Shown here piece by piece: positions 60,576 to 64,000 of a stretch of DNA of 64,000 nucleotides. The notes under the pieces are model-generated. The model did not search any database and had not been told where the DNA came from. It was given only the letters and a program-made list of their open reading frames with translations. Source of the DNA: Allomuricauda sp. F6463D (lineage in GTDB: Bacteria > Bacteroidota > Bacteroidia > Flavobacteriales > Flavobacteriaceae). Location of the stretch: NCBI RefSeq assembly GCF_023015965.1, contig NZ_JALKAN010000002.1, positions 310,001 to 374,000 on the forward strand, read 5' to 3'. Position 1 is the first letter of the stretch. Each line of letters starts with the position of its first letter. Position numbers and translations under genes: made by a program.

Positions 60576-60818
60576 GTGGCTACCGTTGCAGATTTAAGAT
60601 TAGGGCAAAAGGGTATTATCAAGGACTTTACCGAACATAAACTCCCTGTAAAATTAATGGAATTAGGGTGTCTCCCCGGCAACAGTGTTGAACTGTTGCA
60701 AGTAGCTCCATTAAACGACCCCATTTACATTAACCTAAGTGGAAGTCATTTGGCAATTAGAAGGTCTTTGGCGAAATGCATTGAGCTGGATATTATTGAA
60801 GAAAACCAGGTTCCATGA
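60576..60818 (+). CDS. feoA: Ferrous iron transport protein A
   Basis: 80 residues from a GTG start at 60576. SH3-like FeoA fold: LRLGQKGIIKDF, KLMELGCLPGNSVELL, HLAIRRSLAKCIEL. It regulates FeoB; its stop overlaps the FeoB ATG by 4 bp (ATGA). Confidence 0.93.
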   Translation: MATVADLRLGQKGIIKDFTEHKLPVKLMELGCLPGNSVELLQVAPLNDPIYINLSGSHLAIRRSLAKCIELDIIEENQVP

Positions 60819-63031
60819 GCAAAAACATCAATGTAGCCCTAATCGGCAATCCAAATACGGGCAAAACCTCAGTTTTTAATCAACTTACCGGACTCAAACA
60901 AAAAGTAGGGAACTATCCTGGCATTACTGTAGAAAAAAAAGAGGGCATCTGTAAACTTCCCAGAGGAGTTAAAGCGCACATATTGGATCTTCCCGGTACG
61001 TATAGCCTGAATACCACATCTTTGGATGAAAGTCTCGTAGTAGAACTTTTACTGAACAAAAACGACAAAGATTATCCTGATGTCGCTGTAGTTATAAGCG
61101 ACGTAGAAAACCTAAAAAGGAATCTTCTCCTTTTTACGCAAATAAAGGATCTTAAGATTCCAACCATTTTGGTGATAAACATGGCAGACCGAATGTCGCG
61201 TAAAGGGATTTCCCTAGACATAGAGGCTCTGGAAAAAAAGCTGGACACCAAAATTGCTTTGGTAAGTACACGAAAAAACACAGGAATTGGCCATGTCAAA
61301 GAACTTATAGCGGACTATAAAACCATCTCATCAAAACCCATTCTGGATCCCAACAGAATTTCACCAAAATATTTTGACCGTTTAAAGGAAACTTTTCCCA
61401 AGGAGGATCTTTATAAACTGTGGTTGGTGATTACGCAGGACGTAAACTTTATGCCCATTGAGAAAAAACGCATACAAGATGCTACAGATTTCTCCACCAA
61501 ATCCAATGATGAGTTAAAAAAACTACAGCATAAGGAAACTGTACTTCGATATCAGTTGATCAACAATATTTTAAAGGAAACTTATAAGGTAGATTTTATG
61601 GCCGCCAAAGGGCTACGCGCGTCCTTCGATAAAATTCTAACGCATAAGATTTTTGGCTACCTCATTTTCTTTGCCCTTTTACTACTGATTTTTCAAGCAA
61701 TATTCGAATGGAGCTCATACCCAATGGATTTCATTGACGAACAATTTGCAATGGCGGCAGAATGGATCAAAAACACTTTGCCTCCAGGACTTTTTACTGA
61801 TTTGCTTGCCGAGGGAATTATAGTTGGAATTGGAGGTATCGTTATTTTTATTCCACAAATAGCATTTTTGTTCCTTTTTATCTCTCTTCTGGAAGAATCT
61901 GGATATATGAGCCGTGTAGTTTTTCTTATGGATCGGCTAATGCGTCCATTCGGATTGAGCGGAAAAAGTGTGGTGCCTTTAATATCTGGAAATGCATGTG
62001 CCATACCAGCAATAATGGCAACGCGTACCATAGAAAATTGGAAAGAACGTCTTATCACTATTTTGGTAACGCCTTTTACCACTTGTTCCGCCAGATTGCC
62101 CGTCTACTTAATATTGATTGCCCTAGTTATCCCAGAAGGTGGTTTTCTTGGTCTAAGTTATCAAGCACTGACCTTGATGCTATTGTACCTAATAGGCTTT
62201 GGAATGGCGCTATTATCGGCCATGGTTTTGAACAAGATCCTAAAAATAAAAAGCAGGTCTGTTTTTATGGTGGAGATGCCTACCTATCGCTTACCGCTGT
62301 TAAAAAACGTATTTTACACAGTAATCGAAAAAACCAAGAGTTTTGTATTGGGAGCAGGTAAAATAATCTTGGCAATATCCATAATTCTATGGTTTTTAGG
62401 CTCAAATGGATATTCGGACAATTTTAAAAATGCCGAGACCATCGTAACTGAAAGAATCGCAGAAGAAGGGCTGAGCACCTACAGTAAAAATTATATACAG
62501 AACCATATAACATCGTATCGTGAATCTGTAGAAACAGTAGACATGGCACCTAATGTACTTAGGGATTCGGTTCAGGTTTTGACCTCCGAACTCTCGGAAA
62601 GAGCCGTGGCACAAGAAATAGCCAGTTATAAATTGGAGCATTCCTACATTGGTCAAGCAGGAAAGGCTTTTGAGCCTATTGTAAAACCTTTAGGTTACGA
62701 TTGGAAGATAGGGATTGCGGTTTTAACTTCTTTTGCCGCCCGTGAAGTATTTGTAGGCACACTGGCAACTATTTATAGTGTTGGTAGTGATGAAGAAGAA
62801 ACCATTCAAAACCGAATGGCAGCCGAACTGGATGATTCCGGAAAACCATTGTTCAACTTGGCATCCGGTATATCTTTAATGTTGTTTTATGCTTTTGCCA
62901 TGCAATGTATGAGTACCCTAGCTATTGTAAAAAGAGAAACCAACTCTTGGAAATGGCCCATGCTTCAATTGGGCTTTATGAGTGTATTTGCCTATATAAT
63001 TGCTTTATTGGCCTATCAAATCTTAATTTAA
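60815..63031 (+). CDS. feoB: Ferrous iron transporter B
   Basis: 738 residues. G-domain: G1 GNPNTGKTS (11-19), DLPGTY (G3), INMADR (G4-like); then the membrane part with two Gate motifs, including GNACAIPAIMATRTIENWKERL. The extension between helices (about 530-600) is longer than in E. coli. Takes up Fe2+ in the periplasm-to-cytoplasm direction. Confidence 0.95.
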   Translation: MSKNINVALIGNPNTGKTSVFNQLTGLKQKVGNYPGITVEKKEGICKLPRGVKAHILDLPGTYSLNTTSLDESLVVELLLNKNDKDYPDVAVVISDVENLKRNLLLFTQIKDLKIPTILVINMADRMSRKGISLDIEALEKKLDTKIALVSTRKNTGIGHVKELIADYKTISSKPILDPNRISPKYFDRLKETFPKEDLYKLWLVITQDVNFMPIEKKRIQDATDFSTKSNDELKKLQHKETVLRYQLINNILKETYKVDFMAAKGLRASFDKILTHKIFGYLIFFALLLLIFQAIFEWSSYPMDFIDEQFAMAAEWIKNTLPPGLFTDLLAEGIIVGIGGIVIFIPQIAFLFLFISLLEESGYMSRVVFLMDRLMRPFGLSGKSVVPLISGNACAIPAIMATRTIENWKERLITILVTPFTTCSARLPVYLILIALVIPEGGFLGLSYQALTLMLLYLIGFGMALLSAMVLNKILKIKSRSVFMVEMPTYRLPLLKNVFYTVIEKTKSFVLGAGKIILAISIILWFLGSNGYSDNFKNAETIVTERIAEEGLSTYSKNYIQNHITSYRESVETVDMAPNVLRDSVQVLTSELSERAVAQEIASYKLEHSYIGQAGKAFEPIVKPLGYDWKIGIAVLTSFAAREVFVGTLATIYSVGSDEEETIQNRMAAELDDSGKPLFNLASGISLMLFYAFAMQCMSTLAIVKRETNSWKWPMLQLGFMSVFAYIIALLAYQILI

Positions 63032-63038
63032 TTCAAAG

Positions 63039-63182
63039 ATGATTCAACAAATATTAGCATACACAACCCTAATTTTAGCAGTAGGCTATTTGGTATGGAA
63101 ATTTTTGATTCCCAAATCCCTCTTCAATAAAAGGAACGACCACTCCAGTTCCTGTGGGCAGGATGGCTGCGGTTGCAGTTAA
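63039..63182 (+). CDS. FeoB-associated Cys-rich membrane protein
   Basis: 47 residues, ATG 7 bp after the feoB stop. One helix (LAYTTLILAVGYLVWKFLI) then a short basic linker and the Cys-rich end SSSCGQDGCGCS (C39, C44, C46). This fits the small FeoB-associated Cys-rich protein family (FeoC-like position). Possible Fe2+ or redox role. Convergent with the DUF423 gene, 2 bp apart. Confidence 0.85.
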   Translation: MIQQILAYTTLILAVGYLVWKFLIPKSLFNKRNDHSSSCGQDGCGCS

Positions 63183-63184
63183 AA

Positions 63185-63577
63185 TCAAATTAAATTGGAA
63201 ATAAAAGAGTAAAGCAATAGGGCCCAACCCACAACCAAAAGCAGTCCCCCAATTGGAGTTATAGGACCCAAAAAGCGTGGTTTATCTCCTTTAGCGGCAC
63301 CTAAGCATAGTGCGTATATGCTGAATGAAAACAGTAGGGTTCCAAAAATAAAACAATTTATTATCCAAGAATCCAAAGGTTTATCAAAATTGAGATTAAA
63401 CCCAAGAACCAATAGTACAATAGCATGGTACATTTGATATTTGACCCCTGTCTCAAAACTTTGAAGCAGTTCTGGAGTCAATTTCTTTTTGAGGGCATGA
63501 GCGCCGAAAGCACCAAAAATCACTGCCAAAACTCCGTATAGCGCACCCATTAATTGGGCCATAAAAAGTGTTCCCAT
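63185..63577 (-). CDS. DUF423-family membrane protein
   Basis: 130 residues, four helices. MAQLMGALYGVLAVIFGAFGAHALKKKL, TGVKYQMYHAIVLL and GPITPIGGLLLVVGWALL are the family segments. Function unknown. 9 bp downstream of the DUF2141 gene. Confidence 0.9.
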   Translation of the reverse strand: MGTLFMAQLMGALYGVLAVIFGAFGAHALKKKLTPELLQSFETGVKYQMYHAIVLLVLGFNLNFDKPLDSWIINCFIFGTLLFSFSIYALCLGAAKGDKPRFLGPITPIGGLLLVVGWALLLYSFISNLI

Positions 63578-63586
63578 TTTTATCTT

Positions 63587-63994
63587 TTAAAGACTTATGT
63601 CTATTTCGTAATCCGAGGTGACCCGGAATTTACATTCTTTATATTTGGGCGGCCCAAAAGTTTTCATTTTTCCCTTGGAAAAAGCAACTTTTTCCTTGGG
63701 GATGCCCAACCAATTGGTATCCAGTTTACCATTTCCATTCTCATCATGGAACACGGCCAAAGCATATTCACCGGAAGGCAAATCCTCAATTTGTAACTCT
63801 ACGAGCCCTTTATTTGCGTCTTCCGTCCCTGTTGTATAAACGTCTTCGAAAGATAAAAATGTCTCATCAGAATTATACACTGCAACATTCACATGCCCAT
63901 AGTCCGATTGCACATTGTGCACATGAACCAATATGGTATTTTGTGAAAACATAGTTAGAGGGGCAACTAATAGAATTAAAAGAAATACTCTCAT
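63587..63994 (-). CDS. DUF2141-family secreted protein
   Basis: 135 residues. Signal peptide (LLILLVAPLTMFSQ), then a beta-sandwich with VNVAVYNSDETFL, LPSGEYALAVFHDENGNGKLDTNWLGIPKE and the C-terminal FRVTSDYEIDISL. The family is common in Bacteroidota and has no settled function. The start at 63994 precedes the window end at 64000, so its promoter lies outside. Confidence 0.85.
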   Translation of the reverse strand: MRVFLLILLVAPLTMFSQNTILVHVHNVQSDYGHVNVAVYNSDETFLSFEDVYTTGTEDANKGLVELQIEDLPSGEYALAVFHDENGNGKLDTNWLGIPKEKVAFSKGKMKTFGPPKYKECKFRVTSDYEIDISL

Positions 63995-64000
63995 TATAAT

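Noticed and set aside
1..64000. CRISPR arrays, rRNA genes, prophage or insertion sequences
   Set aside because: No regularly spaced repeats, rRNA segments, transposase or phage structural genes were seen on reading the window.

Overview
The window reads as a chromosomal segment of a marine member of the Flavobacteriaceae (Bacteroidota), probably a Muricauda/Maribacter-type genus. The basis is the AT-rich composition, a SusC/SusD pair, many lipoproteins, CarboxypepD_reg-like domains, Bacteroidota promoters (TAnnTTTG -7 elements) and few Shine-Dalgarno sites. No tool was run; family names come from motif recognition.

Layout. 1-8.3 kb: end of a PepSY/flavodoxin/ferredoxin-reductase protein, then a tripartite RND multidrug efflux operon. 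8.6-14.7 kb: a copper-acquisition locus with two small Cys-rich paralogues, a FixH/YtkA-like lipoprotein, an OprC/NosA-type TonB receptor carrying the CxxxM and HxM copper motifs, an MbnP protein and its di-haem MbnH partner. 14.95-19.13 kb: a small island flanked by a copy of the tRNA-Arg 3' end; it holds a ParD/ParE pair and a large plug-domain/TPR protein. 19.2-36.8 kb: a sulfur cluster with YeeE/YedE transporter halves, a P-II-like protein, a second RND system, an SQR-like flavoprotein, rhodaneses, a persulfide-dioxygenase/rhodanese fusion, a SulP permease and a Cys-rich Crp/Fnr regulator. 36.9-52.6 kb: a SusCD locus for phosphonate/phosphoester use with two alkaline-phosphatase-superfamily enzymes, a purple-acid-phosphatase-like enzyme, a PbfA-like ammonia-lyase, a phosphonatase-like hydrolase, a TIGR03364-type FAD enzyme and a DUF5690 transporter. 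53-64 kb: Na+/solute symporter, LytS/LytTR two-component pair, a collagen-like lipoprotein with a decayed copy, tRNA-Asn, RseP, SCO, FeoAB with a small Cys-rich partner, DUF423 and DUF2141.

How the genes work together. The strongest new signal is a promoter module repeated in the sulfur cluster. A 16-bp inverted repeat, xGTRAC-N4-GTYACx, lies at one fixed distance from a -7 element, 45 bp in total, and recurs in front of six transcription units plus two degraded cases. It is best explained as the regulon of the Crp/Fnr-family protein encoded at 36144-36776, whose ligand pocket carries Cys77 and Cys83-Cys84 instead of cAMP-binding residues. The second strong point is the SusCD phosphonate locus: the outer-membrane uptake pair is joined to C-P and P-O bond enzymes in one operon. 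A third is a cydA-cydB deletion chimera inside the sulfur cluster.
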